Positions 10,319 to 23,010 are shown, counted from the stretch's first letter. The stretch: DNA of 64,000 bases from Citrobacter amalonaticus (GCA_028994555.1 JARDVN010000001.1:558001-622000), one strand, 5' to 3'. The notes: generated from the letters alone by a model not told the origin. Numbers and translations are program-made.

Positions 10319-10394
10319 TGCCTGATGGCGCTACGCTTATCCGGCCTACAAGACTTCCGTAGGCCGGATAATGCGCGTGCGCTGTCATCCGGCA
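10319..10394. repeat. REP pair (BIME) between nrfA and nrfB
   Basis: TGCCTGATGGCGCTACGC...CCGGCCTAC and GTAGGCCGGATAATGCGC...GTCATCCGGCA in opposite orientation. Intercistronic REPs commonly protect the upstream message, which would favour the catalytic subunit gene nrfA. That effect is inferred here. Confidence 0.88.
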
Positions 10395-10412
10395 AATTTG
10401 TCACATGTGAGG

Positions 10413-11850
<1,438 letters not shown>

Positions 11851-11979
11851 AGAGGTCTCATCCAGATTGCGCCATTGTGTTCAATGACGGTTCTTTTTTT
11901 ATTCTATCCATGACGATAACCACACACACCGCCATGACATTGCCCTATCCAGATGTAACAAAAAACCACACTCAAAATG

Positions 11980-11993
11980 TTGTCTTTAGTCAA
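11980..11993 (-). promoter_or_regulatory. Candidate FNR site upstream of nrfA
   Basis: On the minus strand TTGAC-TAAA-GACAA matches the FNR consensus TTGAT-N4-ATCAA at 8 of 10 bases, 130-143 bases before the nrfA start. nrfA is FNR-activated in E. coli, so a site is expected in this 431-bp divergent region (11851-12281), which also carries the acs promoter. I could not place NarL/NarP or CRP sites reliably. Confidence 0.5.
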
Positions 11994-12281
11994 TTGTAAG
12001 TGTATGTAAAATACCACTTTAGAGTTAGTCAGGCCGGTTTTTAGCTACTCCTTTCCAGTTTTTAGACCCCGATCGCCTTTCTTAAAAAATTAACATAACC
12101 CTCTGTAACCGAAAGATTTAAGCAACTTTTGTTGGTTTCCTTCAAAAAACGTATTGCCGCTTATTTGCACAATTCCTGTATTGCGTGATCTGTCGCGCAA
12201 AAGCTAAACAAAACTGCCAAAACCCCTACTTTTAACGTTTATGAGACATATTATTAACATCCTACAAGGAGAACAAAAGCC

Positions 12282-14241
12282 ATGAGCCAAATTCATAAAC
12301 ACGCTATTCCCGCTAACATTGCGGATCGTTGCCTGATAAACCCGGAGCAGTATGAGGCTAAGTACCAACAATCTATTAACGAACCCGATACCTTTTGGGG
12401 TGAGCAGGGAAAAATTCTCGACTGGATCACGCCGTATCAGAAAGTAAAAAACACCTCTTTCGCGCCGGGCAATGTGTCCATTAAATGGTATGAGGACGGC
12501 ACGCTGAACCTGGCGGCAAACTGCCTGGACCGTCATCTGGCCGACAATGGCGACAACACCGCCATCATCTGGGAAGGCGATGACGCCTCGCAGAGCAAAC
12601 ACATAAGCTATCGCGAGCTGCATCGCGATGTCTGCCGTTTCGCCAATACCCTGCAGGATCTGGGGATTAAAAAAGGCGATGTGGTGGCAATCTATATGCC
12701 GATGGTGCCAGAAGCCGCCGTTGCAATGCTGGCCTGCGCGCGCATTGGTGCCGTGCATTCAGTGATCTTCGGTGGTTTCTCGCCGGAAGCGGTCGCCGGG
12801 CGCATCATTGATTCCAGTTCGAAGCTGGTAATCACTGCCGATGAAGGCGTACGTGCCGGTCGCAGCATTCCGCTGAAGAAAAACGTCGACGACGCGCTGA
12901 AAAACCCGAACGTGAAAACCATCGAACACGTGGTCGTACTCAAGCGCACCGGTGGCAACATCGAGTGGCAAGAAGGTCGCGACCTGTGGTGGAGCGATCT
13001 GATTGAAAAAGCCAGCGCTGAACATCAGCCCGCAGAGATGAACGCTGAAGATCCGCTGTTCATCCTCTATACCTCGGGCTCCACCGGTAAACCGAAGGGC
13101 GTGTTGCACACCACCGGCGGTTATCTGGTGTATGCCGCCACGACCTTTAAATATGTATTTGACTACCATCCGGGTGATATCTACTGGTGTACCGCCGACG
13201 TGGGTTGGGTTACCGGTCACAGTTATCTGCTGTATGGCCCGCTGGCCTGTGGCGCCACGACGCTGATGTTCGAAGGGGTGCCGAACTGGCCGACCCCGGC
13301 GCGCATGAGCCAGGTAGTGGATAAGCATAAGGTCAATATTCTGTATACCGCGCCGACGGCAATCCGCGCGCTGATGGCAGAAGGCGATAAGGCAATTGAG
13401 GGCACCGACCGCTCATCGCTGCGCATTCTGGGTTCCGTTGGCGAGCCTATCAACCCGGAAGCGTGGGAGTGGTACTGGAAGAAAATCGGTAACGAAAAAT
13501 GCCCGGTGGTGGATACCTGGTGGCAGACCGAAACCGGGGGGATTCATGATCACCCCGCTGCCCGGCGCGACCGAACTGAAAGCCGGTTCCGCCACGCGTC
13601 CGTTCTTCGGCGTGCAGCCAGCGCTGGTGGACAACGAAGGCCATCCGCAGGAAGGGGCTACCGAAGGCAACCTGGTGATCACCGACTCCTGGCCGGGACA
13701 GGCGCGTACGCTGTTCGGCGATCACGAACGCTTTGAGCAAACCTACTTCTCGACCTTTAAAAACATGTACTTCAGCGGCGACGGCGCGCGTCGTGACGAA
13801 GACGGTTACTACTGGATCACCGGTCGCGTCGATGACGTGCTGAACGTCTCCGGTCACCGTCTGGGTACGGCGGAAATTGAATCCGCACTGGTGGCGCATC
13901 CGAAGATCGCTGAAGCGGCGGTGGTCGGCATTCCGCACAACATCAAGGGCCAGGCGATTTATGCCTATGTAACACTGAATCACGGCGAAGAGCCGTCCCC
14001 TGAGTTGTACGCTGAAGTGCGCAACTGGGTGCGTAAAGAGATTGGCCCGCTGGCGACGCCAGACGTGCTGCACTGGACCGACTCACTGCCAAAAACCCGA
14101 TCCGGCAAAATCATGCGCCGTATTTTGCGCAAGATAGCGGCAGGCGATACCAGCAATCTGGGCGATACCTCGACCCTCGCCGATCCTGGCGTGGTAGAGA
14201 AACTGCTCGAAGAGAAGCAGGCCATCGCGATGCCTTCATAA
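12282..14241 (+). CDS. acs: Acetyl-CoA synthetase (frameshifted in this sequence)
   Basis: Converts acetate, ATP and CoA to acetyl-CoA through acetyl-AMP, for scavenging low acetate. ANL-superfamily motifs are present: the phosphate loop [11 protein letters not shown], the WWQTETGG motif, the hinge region [14 protein letters not shown] and the acetylation-site lysine in SGKIMRR near the C-terminus. G6 at 13536-13541 breaks the frame just after WWQTETGG; with G5 the protein is 652 residues as in E. coli. AAGGAG lies a few bases upstream of the ATG. It leads the acs-yjcH-actP operon. Confidence 0.96.
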
Positions 14242-14250
14242 CAAAAAATA

Positions 14251-14282
14251 TGCCGGATGGCGCTGCGCTTATCCGGCCTACG
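14251..14282. repeat. REP element after acs
   Basis: TGCCGGATGGCGCTGCGC with CTTATCCGGCCTACG is a single REP palindrome about 10 bases after the acs stop, between acs and yjcH. Confidence 0.85.
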
Positions 14283-14348
14283 CCTCTGCAAGTTCTGACC
14301 CTACCCTCTCTTCACCGGGAGGGAAAATATAAAAACCTCCCCAAAGGA

Positions 14349-14451
14349 TTTCGTGTCACAGGAAGGCGGCAAGCGAGCACATCCCCAGCTGCATAGTTCA
14401 ACTGTGTGACTGGGGTGAGCGAAGTGCGCCCAACGCACCTGTGGCGCGAAA
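14349..14451. repeat. ERIC-like (IRU-type) palindromic repeat
   Basis: Terminal inverted repeats TTTCGTGTCACAGG (14349-14362) and CCTGTGGCGCGAAA (14438-14451) flank a centre with CCCCAG...CTGGGGTGAGCG, the core shared with ERIC elements. It is 103 bases long. A 41-base deletion form with matching ends lies at 37833-37873. It sits between acs and yjcH inside the operon. Confidence 0.7.
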
Positions 14452-14479
14452 GACGAAGGGGCCTCTGGAGAGCTCTGTG

Positions 14480-16441
<1,962 letters not shown>

Positions 16442-16452
16442 TCAACGCGCGT

Positions 16453-16483
16453 TTCCCCGGTCAGTCAGGCCGGGGAATCTTTT
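16453..16483 (+). terminator. Terminator of the acs operon
   Basis: TTCCCCGG (16453-16460) pairs with CCGGGGAA (16470-16477), followed by TCTTTT. It lies just after actP and touches the stop of the convergent lrgB-like gene. Confidence 0.8.
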
Positions 16484-17172
16484 CAGAACATCAGCCTTGC
16501 CACCAGCGGGGCGACCAGTACCATCACCACACCGGAAAGCATCATCACAAGGCTTGCAACCACGCCTTCCTGCTGGCCCAGTTCATACGATCGCGCCGTT
16601 CCCGCGCCGTGCGAGGCCGCACCAAATCCCGCACCTTTCGCCATTCCTTCGCGAATCGACAAACGCAGAAACAGCGCGTCACCCACCGCCATGCCAAAGA
16701 CGCCGGTCACCACCACAAACAGCGCCACTAAATCCGGCTGCCCACCGAGTGGTTCAGCCGCCGCAAGGGCAAAAGGCGTGGTCACCGAGCGCACCGCCAG
16801 ACTGCGCTGAATTTCATCTGGCAGAGTAAACAAACGTGCCAGCCAGACGGAACTGGTCACCGCAACCACCGTGGCGGTGACCACGCCTGCGGTCAGCGAC
16901 ATCCAGTGACGTTTGATAATGGCAAAATTGTCGTAAACCGGCACCGCAAAAGCGATCGTTGCCGGGCCAAGCAACCACAGCAGCCAGTGGGATTCGCCGA
17001 TGTAGTTTTGCCAGGAAATATGTCCATACACCAGCATCAATACCAGCAACGCGGGCGTGAGGACCAGCGGCATCAACGGCAGCTTACGAAAGCGACGATA
17101 CAGACGTTTATTGGCAAAATAGATAACCAGCGTGATCGCCAGACAAAGCACGCTGAGCTGGAGATTAGTCAC
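16483..17172 (-). CDS. LrgB/CidB family membrane protein
   Basis: 229 residues with about six to seven membrane helices and the LrgB-family stretch VRSVTTPFALAAAEPLGG and GAASHGAGTARSYELGQQEG. LrgAB/CidAB pairs are holin-like membrane systems; in plants and some bacteria LrgAB-type proteins transport pyruvate or glycolate. The substrate here is unknown. It overlaps the upstream lrgA-like gene by 8 bases, with a LysR regulator divergent, the typical cidR-cidAB layout. Its position next to acs-actP suggests overflow or acetate/pyruvate metabolism, which is inference. This set is absent from the E. coli K-12 locus. Confidence 0.85.
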   Translation of the reverse strand: MTNLQLSVLCLAITLVIYFANKRLYRRFRKLPLMPLVLTPALLVLMLVYGHISWQNYIGESHWLLWLLGPATIAFAVPVYDNFAIIKRHWMSLTAGVVTATVVAVTSSVWLARLFTLPDEIQRSLAVRSVTTPFALAAAEPLGGQPDLVALFVVVTGVFGMAVGDALFLRLSIREGMAKGAGFGAASHGAGTARSYELGQQEGVVASLVMMLSGVVMVLVAPLVARLMF

Positions 17173-17575
17173 GGTTTACCCTGCTTATCTCATAGCGATA
17201 GACTTTATCCACCACCCACGCCGTGGCACCGAGAACCATCAGCGTGCTGATCGCAATCACTGCAAAAATCCGCCAGCCGTCCACCAGCAGCAGATGGGCG
17301 TAGTTCACTACCGCCACCACGGCCGGAACAAAGAACAGCAGCATCTCCGCCAGTAACCAGCGCGCCCCGGCACGCACCCAGCTCAGAGGCAGGATACGAC
17401 AGACGATCAGCGCCAGCATCAGCACCATCCCCACCAGATTGGCGGGCAGCGGAAGATGCAGCCAGGCGACAAGATATTGCGCAATGAGAAATAAACCTGC
17501 ATACAGCAGGACCTGCACCGGAACCTGGAGTCGTTGCAAAACGGCAGGCGTAACGCGGCGGATCGCCACAGCCAT
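17165..17575 (-). CDS. LrgA/CidA family membrane protein
   Basis: 136 residues with four membrane helices and the LrgA signature LHLPLPANLVGMVLMLALI. It would act with the LrgB-like partner it overlaps. The start MAVAIRRV at 17575 follows an AGGATG ribosome site; a reading extended to 17680 adds 35 unconserved residues that run through the promoter region. It is divergent from a LysR-type gene starting at 17679, leaving about 100 bases for the shared control region. Confidence 0.85.
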   Translation of the reverse strand: MAVAIRRVTPAVLQRLQVPVQVLLYAGLFLIAQYLVAWLHLPLPANLVGMVLMLALIVCRILPLSWVRAGARWLLAEMLLFFVPAVVAVVNYAHLLLVDGWRIFAVIAISTLMVLGATAWVVDKVYRYEISRVNRD

Positions 17576-17678
17576 GAGGGAACATCCTGAAAATAATAAG
17601 AAGCGCCAGTATAGAGAGCCCCCCGCCGATGACTGAAATGAATTAAAATCATTGCAGGCATAGTCGGAAGGAATACTC

Positions 17679-18583
17679 ATGGATATCAGAACGCTGCGTT
17701 ATTTTGTTGAAGTGGTGCACCAACAGAGCTTCACCCGCGCAGCGGAGAAGCTCTTTGTCACCCAACCGACCATCAGCAAGATGTTGAAAAACCTCGAAGA
17801 TGAGCTGAACTGTACGCTGTTGATCCGCGACGGTCGCAGGCTGCTGTTAACCGATACGGGCCAGGTGGTGTTTGAACGTGGGCTGGCGATTCTGGCTGAG
17901 TTCCGCCAACTGGAAGCGGAACTGGGCGATATTAATCACCTCAGTAAAGGCCTGCTGCGGCTTGGCATCCCCCCCTATGGTGGGAATGCTGATGGCCGGA
18001 CCGATCGGCCTGTTTCGCCAGCGTTACCCTGGCGTAGAGCTTAAGGTTTCCGAGTTTGGCGGGTTGACGGTGCAACAGGCGGTGATGAATGGTGAGCTGG
18101 ATGTGGCGATGACCGCGCTGCCGGTGGAGGAAGAGAGCGGGCTGGCGACCTTGCCGTTGTTCAGCCATCCGCTCTGCGTGCTGGTTCCTCGCTCCGGCCA
18201 GTGGACCACCTGCCAGTCCGTGTCACCAGAAGCACTGGCCGGGCATCCGCTGCTGATTTACAACGAAGATTTCGCGTTAAGCCGCCAGTTGATGCAATTA
18301 TTCAGCGAACATGACGTGAAGCCGCGTATCGCAGTGCGCAGCGGACAGTGGGACTTTCTTGCGGCGATGGTGCAGGCGGGCGTCGGGATTGCCATTCTGC
18401 CGGAGCCCATCTGCGAACGGTTGGACAAAAATACGCTACGCTGGATCCCGCTGGAAAGCGAGTTGCGCTGGGAGTTAGGGATGATTTGGCGGGAAGGTGT
18501 GTATCTCTCACACAGCGCTAAAGCGTGGTTATCGTGCTGCGAGGGGTTTTGGGCAAAGCACGTCCCCCCCGGTTGCCCGGTAA
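17679..18583 (+). CDS. LysR-type regulator, CidR-like (two frameshifts in this sequence)
   Basis: The N-terminal winged helix is clear (residues 1-60: LRYFVEVVHQQSFTRAAEKL, then FVTQPTISKMLKNLE). The remainder is a LysR substrate-binding domain. C7 at 17969-17975 breaks LRLGIPPMVGMLMAG; C7 at 18564-18570 replaces the natural end, which with C6 is VPPVAR and a stop at 18581-18583. Repaired length is 300 residues, typical for the family. It is divergent from the lrgAB-like pair and very probably controls it; the inducer is unknown (pyruvate or acetate by analogy to CidR). Confidence 0.85.
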
Positions 18584-18589
18584 GCGTAG

Positions 18590-18628
18590 CGCCACCGGAT
18601 GGCGGCTAGTGCCATATCCGGCCTACAC
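18590..18628. repeat. REP element downstream of the RAYT gene
   Basis: GCGCCACCGGATGGCGGC with GCCATATCCGGCCTACACC. It lies between the convergent LysR and RAYT genes; its GGCCTAC end provides the TAG stop codon of the RAYT gene. Confidence 0.82.
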
Positions 18629-19115
18629 CCGTTCACCAGCCTGTAACGATGTGATGTCACCTGCCCACTCTTGCGGGTATAAACCTCGCCGCACATCGCG
18701 ATGAAACGTTGAATACGGCCAGTCTTTTACCTGCGTTACCCATCCATGCTTAACGGGATTGATATAAATATAATCAACATGTCGTCGGTAATCCTTCTGG
18801 TCCCGAATGGTGTGTTCCCAGAAACGGGGTTGCCAGACTTGCTGTAAACCGAGTGACTTTGAAAAAGTCTTTTTTGATGGCCCGCCAACGTGCTGAAAAA
18901 TCATACTCGTTGTCAGGCAAAGTCCAGATACAGTGCATATGTTCGGGCAGAACGACCCAGGCGTTGATTTGAAAGGGTTTATTTCTTATAACCGTCCCAA
19001 TAGCCTCTCTGAGTACCGCAATGTGTGTTGTTAAAAGATGACATCTGCGATTACGCAGGTTAACGGTAAAAAACCATGTTCCACCGTTAATGTAGTTACG
19101 CCGATAATCAGACAT
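18623..19115 (-). CDS. REP-associated tyrosine transposase, RAYT (frameshifted in this sequence)
   Basis: Y1 HUH single-strand nuclease of the TnpA-REP family (E. coli TnpA-REP/YafM), which recognises and cleaves REP palindromes. The HUH-type motif is PEHMHCIW (His-Met-His) and the catalytic tyrosine lies in HVDYIYINPVKHG. T6 at 18870-18875 splits it inside RWRAIKK(T/D)F; with T5 it is 163 residues, the normal length. The start MSDYRRNYI at 19115 follows GGAGGGG. The gene is bracketed by REPs at 18590-18628 and from 19206. The stop codon lies within the REP. Confidence 0.9.
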
Positions 19116-19205
19116 ATCCCCTCCTTTTTTACGCAAAAATAGGAGGCGAAAAGGAAGACGGCAAGCATCACAAACGCATTCAGGAATGCGGCTCGCAAAC
19201 TGAAT

Positions 19206-19286
19206 TGCCGGATGGCGGCTGGCGCCTTATCCGGCCTACGAATGTGCGTAGACAGTAGGCCTGATAAGCGCAGCGCCATCAGGCAA
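19206..19286. repeat. BIME, first copy of a 134-bp duplication
   Basis: TTGCCGGATGGCGGCTGGCG...CCTACG followed by GTAGGCCTGATAAGCGC...CATCAGGCAA. It is nearly identical to the BIME at 19342-19420, exactly 134 bases away. Confidence 0.88.
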
Positions 19287-19290
19287 CCTG

Positions 19291-19345
19291 TGAGTTCTAC
19301 TGGTTTTCAATCAGCAGTGCTTCCGTTTCATTACTGATCTCACGG
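19291..19345 (-). pseudogene. Duplicated remnant of the yjcE 3' end
   Basis: On the minus strand this stretch encodes REISNETEALLIENQ and a stop. The yjcE C-terminus is REISNET, 11 further residues, then EALLIENQ and stop. So it is a copy of the last codons of yjcE lacking 33 bases. It lies between two near-identical BIMEs and has no start of its own. Confidence 0.8.
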
Positions 19346-19420
19346 ATGGCGGCTGGCGCCTTATCCGGCCTACAAATGTGCGTGGACAGTAGGCCTGATA
19401 AGCGCAGCGCCATCAGGCAA
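19342..19420. repeat. BIME, second copy of a 134-bp duplication
   Basis: Same REP pair as 19206-19286 with a few substitutions (TACAAATGTGCGTGGACAG for TACGAATGTGCGTAGACAG), directly after the yjcE stop codon. Confidence 0.88.
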
Positions 19421-19430
19421 CCTGTGGGTT

Positions 19431-21077
19431 CTACTGGTTTTCAATCAGCAGTGCTTCCAGCAGATCCAGGTCGTGAAGCAGTTTCTGCAGGGTTTCATTG
19501 CTGATTTCACGGGTGGCGCGCAGGTGATATAGCTCCGCCCGCTCTGAACGCAGCGCCGCGAGGCGGAAGCGGCGTTCCAGATTCTCTTCCTGGAGCGAAC
19601 TCTCAACATCATTGCGCCCATCCGCGCGACGCCGCAGGTTACCGATAACGCGGGAACTCACCTCGGTCAGCAGCTGATTATCAATGTTCTCTTCGGTATC
19701 CGCCGCCAGACGCTCTTCCATCTTCTGAATGGCGACAATCGCCACCTCCGCCGTCGCTGCACGGGCAATCCGCTCCTCTTTCAGTTGCTGAGAATGATCG
19801 GCCACTTCCAGATGTTGCAGCAGAATTGGCAGCATAATCACGCCGACAAACAGCGAGAACAGAATCACGCCAGCGGCCAGGAAGACCAGTTCGTAGCGCG
19901 CCGGGAAGACGTTGCCATCTGGCAGCAGCAGCGGGATAGACAGGACACCCGCCAGGGTGATAGCCCCGCGAACGCCCGCAAAGGAGGCGATCAAAATTTC
20001 CCGTGTTGTCCAGGAACCAAACTCCATTGGTTTCTTTTTCAGAAAACGCATGCTGAAGTTTTTCATCGTCCACAACCAGCCGAAACGCACCAGCATCAGC
20101 GCCACATAAATCAGGATGATATCGGTAAACAGCATCCAGATTTCTACGTTCGGATCGGCCTCTGCCGCCACCAGCGATGACTCGAGAATGCCCGGTAATT
20201 GCAGGCCCAACAGCAAAAAAACCATGCCGTTAAACACAAACTCAAGCATCGCCCAGGTGCTGTTGGCACGCAGACGCATGGCCAGCGGCGCGCGGCGCAT
20301 CACGCCGGAACGGGTGATGGTCATCCCGGCAGCGACTGCGGCCAGAATGCCCGATACGCCAATGTGTTCCGCGATCAGATAAGAGGCGAACGGCAGCAGG
20401 AACAGCAGGACGATTTGCGTCGCTGGCTCATCGCCGCCCCAGCGGCTGAGAAAGCGCAGCGAGCGACCGTACAGCCAACTGACCACAAAGCCCGCGAGGA
20501 TACCGCCTATCGCCACCTTAAAGAATTCCACCGTCGCGCCGCCAACGGTAAATACCATTGTGCCCATCGCCACCGCAACGGCAAACTTCAGTGACACCAG
20601 GCCAGAGGCATCATTCATCAGCGCCTCGCCTTGCAGGATGCCCATGATTTTCTTCGGGATCCGCCCTTCACCGACAATGCCGGAAAGCGCAACCGCATCG
20701 GTGGGCGACAGCACGGCCGCCAGCGCAAAGGCCGGAATCAACGGAATGCCCGGCACCAGCCAGTAAATCAGAAAACCAATCCCGACCACGGTGACCAGCA
20801 CCAGCGCCAGTGCCAGACCGAAAATCTCTCGCCCATGTTCAAGAAATTCTCGAGTTGGCGTCTTCCAGCCATCCGCAAACAGCAGCGGCGGGATAAACAG
20901 GACCAGAAACAGTTCGGGATCAAATTCTACGTGCAGACCAAACGTCGGCCACGCCAACAGCGCACCAATCGCAATCTGCATAAGGGGTAAGGGGAGTTGG
21001 AAGGGCAATACGCGCGTAAATACCCCGGACAGCGAGACCACAAGGGTCATGATGAGTATTGTGAAGAAGATTTCCAT
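19431..21077 (-). CDS. yjcE: CPA1-family Na+/H+ antiporter YjcE
   Basis: 548-residue monovalent cation/proton antiporter of the inner membrane; E. coli YjcE is 549. About 12 membrane helices fill residues 1-410, including the CPA1 motif LSPTDAVALSGIVGEGRIP with its ion-binding Asp and the FAGVRGAITLAG region. A hydrophilic, charged C-terminal tail (about 415-548) is probably cytoplasmic. The frame is intact. The 3' end has been duplicated downstream. Confidence 0.94.
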   Translation of the reverse strand: MEIFFTILIMTLVVSLSGVFTRVLPFQLPLPLMQIAIGALLAWPTFGLHVEFDPELFLVLFIPPLLFADGWKTPTREFLEHGREIFGLALALVLVTVVGIGFLIYWLVPGIPLIPAFALAAVLSPTDAVALSGIVGEGRIPKKIMGILQGEALMNDASGLVSLKFAVAVAMGTMVFTVGGATVEFFKVAIGGILAGFVVSWLYGRSLRFLSRWGGDEPATQIVLLFLLPFASYLIAEHIGVSGILAAVAAGMTITRSGVMRRAPLAMRLRANSTWAMLEFVFNGMVFLLLGLQLPGILESSLVAAEADPNVEIWMLFTDIILIYVALMLVRFGWLWTMKNFSMRFLKKKPMEFGSWTTREILIASFAGVRGAITLAGVLSIPLLLPDGNVFPARYELVFLAAGVILFSLFVGVIMLPILLQHLEVADHSQQLKEERIARAATAEVAIVAIQKMEERLAADTEENIDNQLLTEVSSRVIGNLRRRADGRNDVESSLQEENLERRFRLAALRSERAELYHLRATREISNETLQKLLHDLDLLEALLIENQ

Positions 21078-21175
21078 GCGTTCCCTGTTTGCGATGTTTC
21101 TTATGTATTTGAGAGGCGTCGTACCTCGATTTTACCTTTTTCAGAGTATCGCAAAAGACAACGAGAGTGTGCTGA

Positions 21176-21205
21176 AAATAAAAACGGGCGGCAAAAGCCA
21201 CCCGT
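21176..21205 (-). terminator. Terminator downstream of ghxP, distal copy
   Basis: Read on the minus strand, ACGGGTGGC pairs with GCCGCCCGT around a TTTT loop and is followed by TTTTATTTT. The same 22-base hairpin occurs at 21347-21368, close after the ghxP stop, but there without a downstream T run in this direction. Confidence 0.75.
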
Positions 21206-21300
21206 GAGAGTGATGACAAACCTCATCCTGATACCAGACAAGCAGAGAGCACCTCATTAAAAACCAGGAAAATCAATTTATTGATTTTCGGCTGATAACC

Positions 21301-21336
21301 ACAAAGAAGGAAAAACCACGCTTTTTCCTTCTTTGT
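21301..21336. terminator. Long perfect hairpin between yjcE and ghxP
   Basis: Perfect 15-bp inverted repeat with a 6-base CCACGC loop. Each arm contains an A5 or T5 block, so it could act as a terminator or an RNA-stabilising structure in either direction. Confidence 0.55.
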
Positions 21337-21388
21337 CTGCAATTTGACGGGCGGCAAAAGCCACCCGTTTTCGGAATCCCTTTCGGAA

Positions 21389-22739
21389 TCAGATGGCCCA
21401 GCCGCCGGCATAGAACGCCACCAGCGCCACGGCGATCACTACGGTGCCGATGTTCAGCTTACGCCACTCACCCGACACCACGCGACCAATCACCAGCGTG
21501 GCAAAACCAATCATGATGCCGGTCACGATGTTACAGGTCAGTACGATGAACACCGCCGTCACCAGACCCGCCATCGCATCGACAAAGTCTGCGAAATCGA
21601 TTTTCGCCACGTTGCTCAGCATCAGCAGACCGACGTACATCAGCGCAGGCGCCGTTGCATACACCGGAACGAGGTAAGAAAGTGGCGAGAGGAACAGGAT
21701 CAGCAGAAACAGCACGCCAACGGTGATCGCCGTCAGGCCGGTTTTACCGCCTGCTGCCGTACCAGCTGCCGACTCGATGTAAACCGCGGCAGGCGCAGCC
21801 CCCACCAGACCGGAGAACACGCTGCTCAGGGAGTCCGTGGTCAGCGCTTTACCGCCATCGATAATCTGCCCGTCTTTATCCAGCAGATTCGCCTGACCCG
21901 CCACAGCGCGGATGGTGCCGGTGGCATCAAACACCGCGGTCATCACCAGCGCCAGGACGCTTGGCAGAACAACCGGATTCAGTGCCCCCCATGATATCCA
22001 GGCTGCCAATCAGCGATTTACCGTTTTCATCGCTCAGCGACGGCATGGCGAAAATGCCGGAGAATTTCACCGCCGGATCAAAAATCAGACCGACCACAGA
22101 AATGCCGATAATGGTCAGCAGAATGCCGCCCGGCACTTTCAGTTTCTCCAGACCGATAATTACCGCCAGCCCCACCAGCGACATAATCACCGGAAAGGTG
22201 GCGAAGTGGCCGAGCGCCACCGGAAGACCGTCCAGCGGATTCTTGATAACCAGACCCACGCCGTTCGCCGCGATCAACAGCAAAAACAGGCCGATACCGA
22301 TGCCGGTGCCATGCGCGATGCCCTGCGGCAAATTGCGCAGGATCCAGCTACGAATCCCGGTGGCAGAGATAATGGTAAACAGCACACCCATCAGGAATAC
22401 CGCGCCGAGCGCAACCGGAACGCTAATCTGCTGGCCCAGTACCAGGCTGAACGCGGTGAAGGCGGTCAGCGAGATGGCACAACCAATCGCCAGCGGCAGG
22501 TTTGCCCACAGCCCCATGACGATAGAACCCAGACCGGCCACCAGACAGGTCGCGACGAACACCGCCGCGGGCGGAAATCCGGCTTTGCCCAACATGCCAG
22601 GCACGACGATAACGGAATACACCATCGCCAGAAACGTTGTTAAACCTGCCACCACTTCCTGACGAACGGTGCTTCCACGGTGTGAAATTTTAAACCAGGC
22701 GTCGAGCGAACCGCCGGTACGCGCTGAAGGCGTAGACAT
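21389..22739 (-). CDS. ghxP: Guanine/hypoxanthine permease GhxP (frameshifted in this sequence)
   Basis: Inner-membrane purine-base/proton symporter of the AzgA-like NCS2 family. It has about 13-14 membrane segments and conserved stretches [16 protein letters not shown] near the N-terminus and [16 protein letters not shown] in the second half. C6 at 21986-21991 breaks the frame in SLDIMGALNP; with C5 the protein is 449 residues, as E. coli YjcD/GhxP. The start is [10 protein letters not shown] at 22739; an ATG three codons earlier is possible. PurR-like sites lie upstream. Confidence 0.94.
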
Positions 22740-22850
22740 AGAAAACATCCCCTGAGAGTTTATTATTCGTTCTTATGCGTGGTGGACAATCCACTGCCAG
22801 CGCAACGTCAACTCCCTGTGCTCTGATCGCGACAAAAGGGGGGTCGCAAA

Positions 22851-23010
22851 AAGCAAACGTTTAGCTCCGCGCATAAAAAAACGGGTAGTAAAAAAAAGCA
22901 AACGATTATCCAGCGATCATACGGGGATTTTCAACTGAACTTTGCCGCTTTTTACGCATTTCTTGCACTAATGCTGAAGAAATCACCAACTGATGCGCAA
23001 ACGTTATCGT
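22851..23010 (-). promoter_or_regulatory. Cluster of PurR-like operators upstream of ghxP
   Basis: Three sequences resemble the PurR operator ACGCAAACGTTTTCGT: AAGCAAACGTTTAGCT (22851-22866), AAGCAAACGATTATCC (22897-22912) and GCGCAAACGTTATCGT (22995-23010). The last is the closest match. ghxP is a purine transporter reported to be under PurR in E. coli, so purine repression is likely. The rest of 22740-23085 shows no gene. Confidence 0.6.

Larger units (their letters stand above)
21078..21388. other. Hairpin-rich intergenic region between yjcE and ghxP
   Basis: No gene seen. It contains four strong palindromes: a minus-strand terminator at 21176-21205, GAAAATCAA/TTGATTTTC (21268-21289), a perfect 15-bp stem ACAAAGAAGGAAAAA/TTTTTCCTTCTTTGT (21301-21336), and a second copy of the first hairpin at 21347-21368. 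The yjcE promoter should also lie here. Confidence 0.7.
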
